Shown here: one piece after another, positions 1 to 12,039 of the stretch
Position numbering within the stretch: the first letter of the stretch is position 1
How the letters are laid out: the number at the start of each line of letters is the position of its first letter
Assembly (NCBI GenBank): GCA_036897625.1
Contig: JAYMTA010000214.1
Span: forward strand, 1 to 34,729
Source: Pelargonium cotyledonis
Taxonomy: Eukaryota > Streptophyta > Magnoliopsida > Geraniales > Geraniaceae
Direction: 5' to 3'
DNA length: 34,729 nucleotides
Notes under the pieces: generated by a model
Database searches by the model: none
The model's input: the letters and a program-made list of their open reading frames with translations, nothing else
Told to the model about the DNA's origin: nothing
Translations under genes and position numbers: made by a program

Positions 1-1344
1 ACATCGAGTTGGTGGGGTGGGTGTTACCTCGTCCCGCCCCGTACCCGGATTGAGGAATTTTTTTTTTCTTGCACCTACCCCTGCCCCATGCCAAAATTTT
101 CCTCCATCTAATTCTGAACGGGACGGGTGGGTGATATCGGGTCCTCGTCGGGTTTGGATTAGATTGTCATCTGTAAAAGTTCTTCATGCAAATAATTTAT
201 CTGTGTTTTCAAATCTTGATTCTCGCACGACCTTTGAGCCACAAAAATAAAGAAATCAACCTAATGAGTCTATAGTGGCATCCTTTTTGAGTGGAGAATG
301 TGGTTCATCCAAGGCTGCATAACTTCTGGAGTCCAATTACGCACAACTTTTCTTTACTAAGAAGTTCAATTGAGCACCTCACAACTCCCATACAAAATTA
401 CAATTTGATAAAAGAATTGGGGTTGTCTCATCGGATATTTCTCAAGACTTGTATAGTAGAATATTATTAGCTACTTTGTCTTACTAATTTCTTTATTTTT
501 AACTTTTAGTAAGAAAAAAAACTATAAATAAGTTGGTAACTATCTTTTTAAGAATGAAGAACTTGTTTATGGATAAAAATTAACTACCACAAACATGCGA
601 AATACACTAAATACAACAGACTTTAAACTTAAACTGATAGATAGATAGTGTAACATGTATACTAAGGGCAATAGACTTTAAACTTTTTCAACACTTAATC
701 TCACGTGTATGTCGGATAGCACAACAGCTTCTACACATGAAACAAGAAGAGAGGCTACAAAAATAAATCACTAGATCCAAGCCAAACCAGATCCAAAAAT
801 ATGTTAAATATCATTATTGAGCTATACATCATGACATTCCATATTAAAATGTGAAACTTATTAATAGAATTTATATTCCATCATTATATATACCTCATAT
901 ATCTATCCAATTTAGGTTTATTTGATGCCTTTTAATTCACCTTGTGCTAGTTTGGTGATGGTGTGGGCATCTTGCAATGGATAGGATCTTTCTTCTTGAA
1001 GAGGGCCATACCCACCATTACTTATTCTATTAGATCACTTCAACCACTCAAAATTTCAAATTACATATATGATAAAAACAATGAATTATTGTAAATAAAA
1101 CAGAATACATTAAATGGGACTTGGGATGCCCCCTTGTGGTACAATATGTAAAATATTCATGTTTTAATTTTACACCAAATTTGCACATTATTGGTTGATT
1201 CAAAGAAGTGGAATCAAAGGGCTTTGATAATTACACTCATCTACTAGTCAATGTTTTGTTCGTATTATTATTTTGGTTTGTTTGCGTTATAATTTTTATA
1301 TGAATCTAGTCAACGCACTGCAGTTATTCCTTCTTTTTAGATGA
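1..1344. other. AT-rich intergenic DNA, no gene
   Basis: No coding region is supported. The first 160 bases are unusually GC-rich for the region, with reiterated CGGGT/CCCCG motifs of the kind found in degenerate plant repeats. The short open frame crossing them has no recognisable protein features. The rest is AT-rich, with homopolymer runs and short repeated words (for example CAGACTTTAAACTT near 618 and a related word near 670). I see no splice-linked exons, RNA gene or mobile-element terminus here. Confidence 0.6.
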
Positions 1345-1536
1345 TTGTTTGGTAACACTTTTATTTTGTATCTAAAATTATTTATAGAAATTGTTACCAA
1401 CAAAAATGATTTTGTATTATTTGTAATAAGAATTTATTAAACCATAGTAGAGAAAGAAAAACAAGTTTTTTTTCGTGAATTGACACAATTTTATTAGTGC
1501 AATAACTTATGAAAATGTATAAGTGTTACCAAACAA
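1345..1536. mobile_element. hAT-like MITE with 16-bp terminal inverted repeats
   Basis: The word TTGTTTGGTAACACTT at 1345-1360 recurs as its exact reverse complement at 1521-1536. This gives perfect 16-bp terminal inverted repeats around about 190 bp of AT-rich, non-coding DNA. Termini of the form TTGTTTGGTAACA are common in plant non-autonomous hAT-type MITEs. An 8-bp target duplication would be expected, but the immediate flanks do not match, so the true ends may be a few bases further out or the flanks have diverged. No transposase is encoded. Confidence 0.6.
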
Positions 1537-1969
1537 GCCTTTAATCCTCTCAACACAACTATTAATTAATTTTTTTAATGAACATAAATAGTATTTCATT
1601 ACATAATAGTCTATACAGAGCCCACCATCACGTGTGATATAACATCACTAATAAGCTACTTATTTAAGTGCAATTTGATTACTACATATGGTAGTCATAA
1701 CCTTCATAACCATCCGACAATCTTGTGGAGGTGCACAGTAAAATTTACAGTAGAATAAAAGAGAAATGCATTCTCAATCTCATATTTGGAGAGTTTGACA
1801 AGTAAGCATATTTTCTTACATATAAAGTAACTTTTTAAATTTCTACTTGATGTCTCATTTTCATTTAATCATTTTGTCTCTAGTTTATATATGTATGTAC
1901 GTGTGTGTAGAATAAAAAATCTAAGTCTACTTAATTCTAGATTAGGCTAAATCAAATCAATCATATGTT
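1537..1969. other. AT-rich intergenic DNA, nothing recognised
   Basis: AT-rich sequence with no open frame of note and no repeat pair that I could identify. Confidence 0.6.
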
Positions 1970-2215
1970 GTCACTACATTCAAATTTAATTTTACTCATT
2001 CAAATAAATTTGTGGTAGCAGAGCGACCTATTGGTTCTAAATTATTTTGATAAGGTGTCATACTCTCATAAGTGACTTAGCCTAAGACAATATATGAAAT
2101 CACATTAAATTTAAGTCATACACACTAAAGTGAATTTGTGGGAGCGGAGCAATCTACCTAAATCTAATTTTTTTTAATGAGGTGTCTTCACCTCATTAAT
2201 AGTTAGTCAAAAGCT
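1970..2215. repeat. Diverged tandem duplication, unit about 123 bp
   Basis: Two adjacent blocks share an ordered series of words. AATTTGTGGTAGCAGAGCGA near 2008 matches AATTTGTGGGAGCGGAGCAA near 2132. Each is followed by an AATT-rich stretch and then by ATAAGGTGTCA or ATGAGGTGTCT. Each is also preceded by a related CACA/TTCAAATTTAA segment. The period is about 123 bp and the copies are clearly diverged. Non-coding; origin unknown. Confidence 0.5.
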
Positions 2216-4194
2216 AATTGGTTTAGTGCTTGTTTGGTAACTTCAGCTTCAAAAGGTCTATCAGGTAAAATGAGGTAAGAGGTTTGTTAGTATCAGTAGA
2301 CATTTGGTGTATTGTTTGGTAAAATTTGATGGTAATACAGGTTTGTAAATGTATTTTCATGAGATTATTATTTGGTAAAAATGAGCGAAAGGTATTTTGA
2401 TATATTATAAAGACAAGAACAACCTTGATTATGAAAAGATAAAAGAAAAACTATATATTTAAAAGAACTAACTCATATCTAAATTATTTAGACCATAAAT
2501 TAAATTGAACCAAAACTTTTATCAAATTCAAATCCAAATACTATGCCCACATATTAATTATATTAAATAAAATATATATTAAAACATTGTTCAAAATATA
2601 TATATTAAAACAATTTTCCAAACTTTTCGTCTTTCTCATTCTCAATGAGCGTACTACACAAAATGGTCAACTATCAAAATACAACCATTACATTATACGG
2701 TCGAGCATCATCTAATTGTGGTTAAACATCAACTGGTACTGGTCGACCATCAATTGGAGAAATTTGATGTTTGTCTTCTTCTTGAGTAACTTATTATGAA
2801 CATTGGACACTATAATGGAAAATGTTGCACTAAGAGCTCTCAAGTAAAATATTGGACATGTTTTGATAATTCAAATACTAGACACAATTAAGTTTATGGG
2901 AAACACTGTTTTTATTTTCTTTCCCCTTTCTTCCTTTTGCTTCATGTGCTAAGGTAGGAGCTCATGGGGAAAATGAGCTCTCACAGAAGCTGGGCAGAAG
3001 ATTTTAGCTTCATAAGTTTATATTGATTCAAGAATTATTCAGACAATAATTTATCTCTACAGTATATGTGGCTCAACCTACAGGAGGTGAAAAGGAGGCA
3101 ATTAATTATTGTTCCGAAAATCCTTAAAATAATCAATCACTACAAGAGATGGGGACCTCATGTAGTTCAATAGTAACTCATACAGAGAACTTGGGTGGAC
3201 TTGATTTTAAGTTATGTTGACCTAACTAGATAAAAAATTGTTCATTTATACAATAATAATTATTATAGTCAATTTTAATTTATCTCAAGTCGACATGACT
3301 TTCACTTATGTTTTGTTAATTACTTAGCCCATTTTTTGTTATTTAAGAAAATTGCACTTGTTTTATCACAATTTTTATTAATCAAACTCAGTTTACAAAC
3401 CCTACTTTCCGCATTTTTAAATTTCAAGTAGAGTTATCAAACAATACTATAAGTCATCCCAAAATATCAGCTCTTTGAGATACAACTAGTAGATTTAAAT
3501 ATATAAAAATAAAAAACAAAAAAAACTAGTAGAGAACACATTATACTTAGAAACAAAACTAATCATGGAAACATAATGTAAATTAGAAGGCATTCTAGTG
3601 TATCTTTACATAATTTTCAAACTCTAGATTTTTTGTAAGCTTGAGATTAGAGAATAGCTAGATACGTAAACAAATTGAATGAAAGCAGCAACATAAGTTG
3701 ACGTTGATGAGTAAGCTACTGGACGTAACAGAGTTTGTTTGTATAACTCAAGATTTGCTAGTTGATAGCGATACATAAATATATCTGAATTGGAGACTCA
3801 ACCAATGTGTGAATATTGATTCAATAATGTATGTCGAATGCAATATGATTTTTTTCTATAAGCAATAGGACAACAAGTTTAGAAAAATCAATATTTCTCA
3901 CTTAATATTGTCGGCAAAAATGCTTATACATGAGACTTTAAGGAAATTCAAAATGGATCAACCGCTTAACCTAACATGTGTTAGTGAATCCAGGCAAAAA
4001 ATATATCCACAATGCATGGCAAGCTAGCTAGCGTCCAGTGCATGAATACACATGACAATATTACTCAAAATTGTTTGGGATAATACAATATCATTGGGAT
4101 GGTGTATTTTACTTATGAATAAAATAAGCATTCATGACGAGAGAGCAAGACCTAATCATTTGAACATCAAGAGATACAAGATTCTAATATATAC
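2216..4194. other. AT-rich intergenic DNA, no gene
   Basis: No coding region supported. A stretch from about 2224 starts with GTGCTTGTTTGGTAACTTC, resembling the TIR of the MITE at 1345-1536, but no convincing inverted partner was found downstream. It may be a decayed or one-ended relative. The remainder is AT-rich with poly(A)/poly(T) tracts. Confidence 0.5.
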
Positions 4195-4880
4195 ACTAAC
4201 TTGATATTCTCTTGTTTTTTTTTTCATAAAACAAGGAAATTCTATAAATTTATATTAAATCAAATAGTGACAAATACAAATTGTAGCAAGAAGGATAGAC
4301 ATGAAAACCCGACCGGTCACCAATCCAAAACAAATTAATAGATTATTTAGCTAAAGAGAGTAAATAGCCCTAATAACCTCAAAACTAAGATAGGCAAAGC
4401 AAGAATAAGAATAAGTAAAATTAGCAAAATGATACATGATGTCATATTGAACCAAACCAAAGGCACTGGGAAAACTCTCCCTTCCAGTCTATACTGCCTG
4501 CAAGCCAGGCCTCCCACAGCAGTTCCAACCTATTAGACTCATGAGCCCTAGCGAACCTGAGCCGCCAGGTCCGCCTGTTGCAATTTTTTATGGTTCCGAA
4601 GACTTCTCAACTATGTCCTCGGTCACATCCACCACCACATCATCATCAACATCGAGCGCCACCACACCCGTAGTTACTTCCGCCATTGCAGCATTATCCT
4701 CAGCACGTGAAGAACCTACCATGCTCGCCTATCCTTTCCCGGCCATCTCCGCTGCTACCCGATTGTCGATTTCTAGAAAAAAAAAACTCTGCCTCTTACC
4801 TGTTTACTACAACCCTGTAGTCACACAATGTTGTGGATGAAAAGAGAAAATAAAATCGGTGATACCCTTATAGCTTTAGC
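4195..4880 (-). mobile_element. Possible short LINE-derived remnant with A-tail
   Basis: Read on the minus strand, this segment ends in an A-run (the T-run at about 4214-4223 on the plus strand), preceded by an AT-rich 3' region as in plant L1-type elements. Upstream, near 4515-4550, a minus frame reads MSLIGWNCCGRPG, similar to the SWNCRGLGNP-type start of the endonuclease domain of plant LINE ORF2. Almost no endonuclease and no reverse transcriptase follows, so this would be an internally deleted copy. An Ala/Thr/Ser-rich open frame on the plus strand (4541-4840) looks like low-complexity antisense of it. The assignment rests on a short motif and the tail only. Confidence 0.35.
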
Positions 4881-5690
4881 AGCCGCGCCGCCCAAACCGT
4901 AGCCCTCCTAACTAGACATTCTTCCGGAAGTGAGCCCAAGAAACAGCCTCCGGTGTGAAAATGAGAATCTCACACAAACAAGTTTTATAAAACTGAAGCT
5001 AAATTGGAACTTCGCAGTTCGTTCAAAAAGTGAAGAACGTGAAAAAACTTAGATATAGTTTTTGGTTCTTTATAACAAGTGCTCAAATGATAAAAGTTCT
5101 GACCTTTTTATAGGAGGCCTAGGGGCCCTATTTGTAGTCTCGGGTTTACCGTTGCAGATGACCTTTAAGTGACGGTCACAGGGGCAAGGTCTTAGTCTTG
5201 GTCTTTATCATGTTGCATCTACGCACCAACAGGGCTAGAGCCTTAGCAGAAGTGGTCGAGACTCTTGGAGCAAGCAAAGTTGTTGAGACATAGGGTCGAG
5301 TGTCCTGTTCATGAGCGAGTTGGCGAGACTCTATGATGAGAAAGGCACTTGATCTTTGGTGTGCATGGGCACAGATAGATGACATAGCCTTTATGGAGCG
5401 CAGCCGCAAGGAAGGTCATGGAATTAGGATGGAAGCTTCATAATAAGATGCTCATGGACTTAGGTGGAGGATGGTTGTGTTATGGTGTGGACAGAGGTAG
5501 ATGCGCATATGGCTGGTGCGTGTCTGTGTATGTATGAAGTCGAGAACAGGCATGTCCATGCGCACGAGCAAGTCCATGCGCATGGATGGGACATGGAGGG
5601 ATATAATTGGAAGTCGACAGATGTGCAGAGCCAGAGGTGGATCAAGGTCTCAGATAGAGATGTTTATGTCACAACTCTTTTCCATAGCTT
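4880..5690 (-). repeat. Left LTR-like copy of the old gypsy-type element (fossil)
   Basis: It shares an ordered series of blocks with 7990-8518 and 19560-20537. Examples are GAATCTCACACAAACAAG, a GTGCTCAAATGATAAAAGTT block, a GGGGCCCTATTT block, and GATGAGAAAGGCACT followed by CGTGCATGGGCACAGAT. The last part, near 5575-5690, is rich in CATGCGCATGG-type words also seen near 17060. Its inner end meets the end of the gag-like region. Identity with the other copies is low, consistent with an old insertion. Confidence 0.6.
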
Positions 5691-5699
5691 TTTCTTCTT

Positions 5700-7705
5700 C
5701 CTCATTCTAAAGTCCAAATGTCTCTCTTCAAACTTGCCATTGATTTGAGAAAGCTTGCCTTTTCCAAAGAGCTTATCGAGTTCTATTTTGAGGACGAAGC
5801 AATCCTCAATGTCATGACCAGCGCACCGGTGCAAGACACGGAACTTGTTCTTATCTCGGTCTTGGATTTCTCCCTTAGGAACCGTAGTCCACTTGATGTT
5901 CTCTTCCCTTTCCAGATAGTCATAAACTTCATAGTAGTTTCATTTTAGCAAAGTATACATGTGGAATTCAACAGTCATGGGCAGTCTTGGCTTCCCATAA
6001 CTTCTAGGAGTGTCATGATAATTTTTCTTACCAGGTGCTTGGTAAGCAAGCTGCTTCCCCTTATCTCTTCTGCGGGAGCTCTGGCCTCCCATGTTGGTTG
6101 TGGCCTTAGTAAAGAGTGTGAACATGTCATCTGTATGAATGTGGTCATAGGTCATGCCTGACATCTTGTCCCATGTTTTTGGCTTCTGAGTAACAAGCAT
6201 TGTGTATAGCTCCTTAGTCGTGAGACCAGCCTTGAAGGCCATGCACACAGTTTCATCAATGATCTTTCCACACTTTTTGACAACCTTCTTGAACTTTTCA
6301 ACATCAGATTTCAGGGAATCACCCTAAGCTTGCCTGATATGGATCAACTGAATCTTGTTCATCAGAATTGTACCGACAGTCTTAAAGTTTCCAGGAATGA
6401 GTTTTTCATTTGTTCCCAACTGTCTATGCTTCCCTCGAGAAGATTTTGATACCATGAGTGTCAGATTTGGTAGATCGTATGCGAAGAGCTTGTAGCATAT
6501 GCCATTGTAAATGGTGATCATTTGCATATGGGATTCTAACACTTTTATGAACTCGTCTGTGGTCGTGGTTCCATCATAGGTCAAGGTTTGGACCTTGATG
6601 AATGGCATAGAAAGTGCGTTTATGACAGAAAGACTCAGAGGGTTGGTATTTCCACCAATAACATCCTCATTACTCTTCATCTTTTAATTCAATTTTCTAA
6701 CATCCTCCAGAACGAATGTTATGGTGGGACCAAACTTGTTTCCGAACTTGGGGCTTGCCATGGTGGGTGCAGGTTATCCCCAAGTGTTAGAAGATTGGAG
6801 GAGTTGGTTTTGGTGTTGTGGAATGAAAAGCACATACTGCGGCGTGGGCACCTCTCTTGGTGGGATGACAGTTCCCTGACCAATCTGAGCTTCAGCAGTC
6901 GGAGTTGTAGTAAGGTTGTAGGCACTCAACAGAAATGCCTGAAATGTGGAATGCATTCCCTCTAGAGTGATAGGTGTTTGCACGAAGGGGTTCATCATCC
7001 CCCAAGTAGTAGGTGCAAACGAAACCTGGAAGGGCTGAACAAATGGCGTATGTGGTTGGGTAAATTGTGATTGGGGCTTCCATGTTCGCCTCATTCCAAC
7101 CATTTATTTGGTCATTGAGATCCCTATTTATAGGGTCTCCACCATTATTCAATCTGCTGAAAATAGATCCGCTAGGCTGATCGTTGTTGTTATTCATTTT
7201 TCTCCTCCTATGCCTAGAACCTCCAACATCATAATAGTGGTCAACAAAGGAGCTGACTGATTACCGCCATGCGCCAGTTGCCTAATTATTCCTACCCCTC
7301 TAGGAGGGTTTGTGATAGTTGTTGTTGCTCCACATGAGCAACAACAACATTGGCAAGGTTGATGGAAAGAGTGACTAGCGCACCATTGACTCCCTCATCG
7401 GCAGTCAGGTAGACGTTGATCATCTCCCTCATGGCAGTAGCCATTTTTGGAGTCATTCTTACCATCAGCGGGGTAGTCTACGACTGAGGAACATTGACCT
7501 ATGCGGCATTGGAGGAACCAACGATTTTAGTCTGGGCATTGGCTCGCTTCCTCTCCAACTCACCTCTTAGATCAACTTGGTGAGTTGAGGCATCAAGGAG
7601 CTCAGTCTTGATGTGGAGATTCTGCCTAGAGCGGTGAATCTCCCTTCTTCTACGAGAAGGATCAGGGTTGGCATGCCCCTTTCCGTGTCTTTTGTCTCGT
7701 TCCAT
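5700..7705 (-). pseudogene. gag-like region of the old gypsy-type element (fossil)
   Basis: Minus-strand open segments here read as a decayed Ty3/gypsy Gag. There is a basic N-terminal region near 7705, a region near 6600-6400 containing DEFIKVLESHM, and a basic segment near 6080. A terminal HRCAGHDIEDCF motif near 5835 resembles the HRDxGHxTEDC element at the C-end of Tat/Ogre-lineage Gag proteins. The region is broken in several places. No pol segment follows it before the left LTR-like copy begins. Plus-strand open frames across the same interval are antisense shadows. Confidence 0.55.
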
Positions 7706-7839
7706 TGTTCTTTTAGGGGTTTTTAACGATGGATTTCAAGTCGTTCCCAGCACTAGAAGCAATTGATTGAACTATTTTTTCCTAATAAAAATTACAAGTC
7801 TGATACAGTGTCATTTATGTCTTATTATCCTCAGTCAAG

Positions 7840-8518
7840 GTCAACAGTAAAATCTAAGTCCAGGGGTCCAAAGTCCAAGGTCCGAGTCAAGGTCTGAATT
7901 TCAATCCAAGTTAGGGCATGTTCTTGATCCAGTGATGAATGTCTTCTAAGTATTGATCATTCATGCGCAAGGTAGCACACCATTAAGATGAATCCCAAGA
8001 GTAAGCCCATGATCAGTCTCCGATGTGAGAATGAGAATTTCACACAAAAAAGTTTTATGAAACTGAAGTTGAATCAAAACTTCACAGTTCATTCAAAAAG
8101 TGAAGAACGAGCGAAGAATGTGAAGAACAATTAAAGAGAGTTTTCATTTTCATATAGCAAGTGCTCAAATGATAAAAGTTCTGACATTTTTACAGTAGGC
8201 ATGGGGGCCCTATTTATAGTCTCAGGTTTACTTATCGCAGATGATCTTTGGTTTCCCAACATTGGGCAACGGTTTGTAGAGGCTCGGTCTTAGTCTTAGT
8301 CTCTATCATGTTGGATATGCACACCAGCAAGGCTGGAACCTTAGCAGACATGCTTAAGACTCCTAGAGCAAGTCATTAGCTGTTGATACATGAGGTCGTG
8401 TATCCTATTCAGGAGCGAGTTGACAAGACTCTGTGATGAGAAAGACACTACTTCCTTGGCGTGCATGGGCACAGATAAATGGAAGTCGCAAGGAAGGTAT
8501 TGGCATTTGGATGGAAAT
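7840..8518 (-). repeat. Right LTR-like copy of the old element, part before the nested insertion (fossil)
   Basis: About 7990-8518 is collinear with the left copy at about 4930-5460. The adjoining 7840-7990 stretch, rich in GTCCAAGGTCCGAGTCAAGG-type words, is shared with 19335-19560, so it belongs to the element leader next to the LTR. The similarity stops abruptly at 8518, where the Athila-like LTR begins. It resumes near 17052. Confidence 0.6.
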
Positions 8519-10040
8519 TGATAACTCGCATTTTGTGCTAGTTATCCGACCCTAAATTATGCATAATCAGTTCTTATTTTCCCTATTTTGGAACTCTATT
8601 TTCCCTTAAAGAGTGTTAAATGCCCAAAAGTGCTGTTATAGAATTGAATGGATTAGTTTGCGCTTTGGTGTATTTTAGCGATTTTTACACGATTTTAGCC
8701 TAAATTGTGCCAAATAATCTGTGTTTTAGTGTTTATTGATAAATCAGGCCAGGAAGCACATGTTAGGACGCATTTAAAGGCTAAAAGACCAAAGTCAATA
8801 TCAAAAAATCTTAACTGTCAGCTGGCGCCACAACCCCCAGCCAGGGCACCGCGACGCCACCGTCATTTTCCACGCTGCACTATTATTTCCCACGCTTCAG
8901 CACCACATCAAAAAGTGTTCAAAATTCAAAATCAGTCAACGCCGGTATCTTCTCTGGTCAAAGAGGTCAACCTTCATAAAAGTCTCGTGGCGCCACGGCG
9001 TTCGCTGTGCAGAAAGCCTATAAATAGAAGTTGAGGCCAAGGGTCAAGGGTTTGGTTTTGGTTTGGGTTTTCAGAGTTAAAGGCCACCTTCCGCACTTCT
9101 CCACATCCAATGAAGTTTAGAGAGCTCCTCCAAGTCTCTAGTTCATCCACCTCCATCTCATTTCCATTTTATGTTCTTTAGATTCGTACTAGGTTTGATT
9201 GTGAAGGCTTGTAAACGAAGATATTGATGCTTTGGTTCAATTGAGATCTTCATACTCGCTGGAATATTTTTTTTTTTTTTTTGCTTTGATTTTTCCGACT
9301 TGATACCAATAAAATTGTTTAACTGTTTCAATTGTTATTGTGTTTTCAATAATTGTGAATGCAAAGTTACATTACTATGTTGTTCATTTTAGCTTGTGTT
9401 CGTGACACCACAACTATAATCAACTAATTCCTAAGTGATAGGAATGTAGTTGATCATAGGGAGATGGGGAATTGCCATTTAATTGCGTAGTGTAGTTTTT
9501 TAACAAAATTGATTAATTAAGACAGTTTACGGGTGCAATACCTTGATGTGGCTTGATCGCCTTCATCTCAAATCTCTAGCCTGAGCTTCTACATGATTAT
9601 GGATTAGCTCAGGCGGATCAAACCGTTTAGTGAATTGGCTTTTCAAAATTCTTATTACCTTAGAGCAATTTACGCCTACAACAGAGCCAAGCAGGCTTAG
9701 GCAGTTAAACCAATAAGAACTACATTAAGGCAAATCCCCATTAACTTATGGATATCAACTACATCCCAAATCACGTCTCCATCAATCAATTCGGGTACGC
9801 ATTTGTTAACTCACTTTTAGTTCTGAATTTTCTATCCGTTCATTTCTAGTTCCACTGCATGTGCACAATTGCACACACTACACTCCCACAATTGATTTAT
9901 TTTCTTTCATATAGTAGAATCTTACTAGCACTAAGGTCCCTCATTGAATCACCCTCTTGTTCCCTGTGGATTCGACAACCCGGACTTTACCGTTCTATTA
10001 TTACGAGGTCGACTGCGATATACTTGTCGGACACACACCA
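8519..10040 (+). repeat. Left (5') LTR of the Athila-like element
   Basis: It starts with TGATAACTCGC at the point where the older element is interrupted and ends near ACACACACCA, just before the primer-binding site. The length of about 1.5 kb is normal for Athila LTRs. It contains a T-run at about 9268-9282. Positions 8519 to about 9854 align with 15723 to about 17051. The last approximately 185 bases have no counterpart in the right copy. Confidence 0.85.
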
Positions 10041-10046
10041 AGTTTT

Positions 10047-10064
10047 TGGCGCCGCTGCCGGGGA
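10047..10064 (+). promoter_or_regulatory. Primer-binding site matching tRNA-Asp
   Basis: TGGCGCCGCTGCCGGGGA lies a few bases after the left LTR. It is complementary, with one mismatch, to the 3' end of plant tRNA-Asp (TGGCGCCGTTGCCGGGGA), the primer typical of Athila-type gypsy elements. A second weaker copy of the same neighbourhood (AGTTTTTGGCACCGTTGCG) lies at about 10124-10142. Confidence 0.85.
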
Positions 10065-10429
10065 TTCTTTAGTGAACCAGAAACAAACCGTGTTAGAAGT
10101 TTAGTCACCCGCAAAACGTGTCAAGTTTTTGGCACCGTTGCGATAGAACTAAGGTAGAGGATTTTAGGAGTACTTAGTATTAGTTTATTTTTTAGCGTTC
10201 AAAATTTTTCTTCACGGTTCGTGTATGAAACGAACTGTTCATGGTAGACGTTACGTACAACTCTTGCCTTTCAACCCGAAAACTGAGAAAATTCTTTGGG
10301 AAAAAAAGAACACGGTTAGAGGTACCCGTCTCAGCATGACTGGCACCTTTAGAGAGAACCCCAGGAACCCTTAGAACACCTTACCCGGCCCCGGTGGGAC
10401 AAGTAGCGCTCAAGACCCTTCACATCTGA

Positions 10430-11630
10430 ACATGTAGGGTGATAATCTATTGACGCCTGGGCATCAACGTGTTGAGCTTGTTGATGATCCACCTCAGGCT
10501 AACGACCCGGATCATCAACTTAGAGAACTCTCTACGTACACTTCAACACAATTGCCACAAGTCCAAAAACCAACTCTAGTGTCTCAGTAGGGTTATTAGA
10601 GGTGGCAAGAAGAACGAGCTGCATTACACCAACAATAGCTCGATACCTAGTAGCAGATCGTTGATGTTCAAGCCGCACTTCAAGTGGCTTTGGAGTTTCA
10701 GCGCTGACATCAGCAGCAGCTGACAACACCACCTCCACCGCCACAATATCAAGCGGTGGGTAGTCAAAACCAGCAGTATGGTAAGAATGTAGGGGTTCAA
10801 TTTCGTGAAAACCCTCAACATCAGCATCAACAGCAACATAATGGCCAAGGTAATAGTCAAGGACAACATGTGGCAGTTAATCCCAATATTCACTTCCTCA
10901 CTTAGATATTTTGAATGGAAGGCATGGAAGATGCTGAACAACACGTTTATGGCAATTGAACGCCGCAAATGCCCCTTTGTGGGGAACTTTGAACTTAAAC
11001 CTGTTATGATCACTACTGTCTAATCCATAGGCCAGAAGAAATGGCAGCAAAGACCCTTTAACTCATGTAACCAAATACATTAAGGTCATCGCTAGCCTAA
11101 ATAGAAACAACGCAGTGCAAGAAGTCAATGCGCTAAATATGTTCATTATTCGCTCTCTAAAAGAGCTATGGATTGCTTCTTTTCAATTCAGTTAGCATCT
11201 GTCCCCACGTGGCAATCATGGTTCAAAAATTCTTGAACAAGTTCTCTTCACACGAGGAGAAAAAGAAGAAATTTAGAGCTATCTCTGACTTTTACCAGCT
11301 TCATGGAGAGGCTTTCCATGAAACATGGGAGAGATTCAAGAGCATGCTCGAAGCATGTCCTCATCATGAGCTTAATGAGACCGATTAACTAAAGGCCTTC
11401 TACTATGGGTTGCATCCAAGTTTCCAGAATACTCTCAAATTCCACGTGTGGCGGTTCTTTGCTCATGTGGAATCCCAACCAGGAAAGAACCATTATCAAC
11501 ACTCTTGCGAGTAATCGCACGAGTGAGGATTCTTATAGGGGATACGCTTCCATTGGGAATCGCTCAACTGGAGCTGTCGTGAATATCATGCATCTTGGTA
11601 CCTACAAGAATCTTTGTATAAGGTAGCACA
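10430..11630 (+). pseudogene. gag-like region of the Athila-like element (fossil)
   Basis: Plus-strand segments read as a decayed plant gypsy Gag (retrotransposon gag family). The best preserved part, about 11210-11390, includes LNKFSSHEEKKKKF, ISDFYQLHGEAFHETWERFK and LEACPHHEL. These correspond to the ExWERFKxLLxxCPHHG signature of Athila Gag. A Gln-rich stretch at about 10690-10860 precedes it. The region is broken in several places. Confidence 0.7.
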
Positions 11631-11639
11631 AGCGAGCAT

Positions 11640-11960
11640 CCAACGAGATTGATCTTTCAGATGGTTTCGTTGTGCGCCCTAGTGGCATAGCTTATGATGT
11701 TGTTGTTTCATGTGGGAAGTTTGTCTTTCCCATCGATTTTTTCGTTATCGACTACAAGCCTTATCCAAGACTACCCTTAGTCTTTGGACGTTCTTTCTTG
11801 GCTACAACCAAGGCTCGTATCAATTTCGAGGGCGAATGACTCGAGCTTTGAGTCGGTTCCGATAGTATATTCTACAATATCTCACCCTCGGATGGGAATG
11901 ATGTGAAGAGTAATGAACCAATGGAGTTGGTTTATGCTCATGAGAATGGCTTCCGCTAGC
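11640..11960 (+). pseudogene. Retroviral-type protease-like remnant (fossil)
   Basis: A plus-strand segment with VFPIDFFVIDYKPYP followed by LVFGRSFLATTKARI matches the C-terminal half of the aspartic protease region of Athila/gypsy Pol (FPADFxVLD...PLILGRPFLATxxA). It is a remnant, and no polymerase region follows it. Confidence 0.65.
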
Positions 11961-12039
11961 TTTGGAAGTCATCGGTTTGAAGAGAAAGCCTTTATTTAAG
12001 GATGTTTTATTGGTCCCTCTATGGGGCCTTCCCGTCCAA

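Noticed and set aside
17-250. Open frame of 77 codons at the left edge
   Set aside because: GC-rich repeated CGGGT words make stop-free frames by composition; no domain, no splice partners.
2224-2400. Second copy of the hAT-like MITE starting GCTTGTTTGGTAAC
   Set aside because: No inverted right end found, so it is only noted as a possible one-ended relative.
4541-4840. Ser/Thr/Ala-rich open frame of 99 codons
   Set aside because: Low-complexity ACC/TCA/TCC repeats. The opposite strand gives a better explanation as a LINE-like remnant.
5464-5948. Plus-strand open frames across the left LTR-like copy and gag region
   Set aside because: They are antisense to the fossil gag/LTR and show no protein-family features.
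10624-11013. Minus open frame of 129 codons with hydrophobic runs
   Set aside because: It is the antisense of the Gln-rich gag-like region of the Athila-like element; CAG/CAA repeats read in reverse give Leu-rich shadows.
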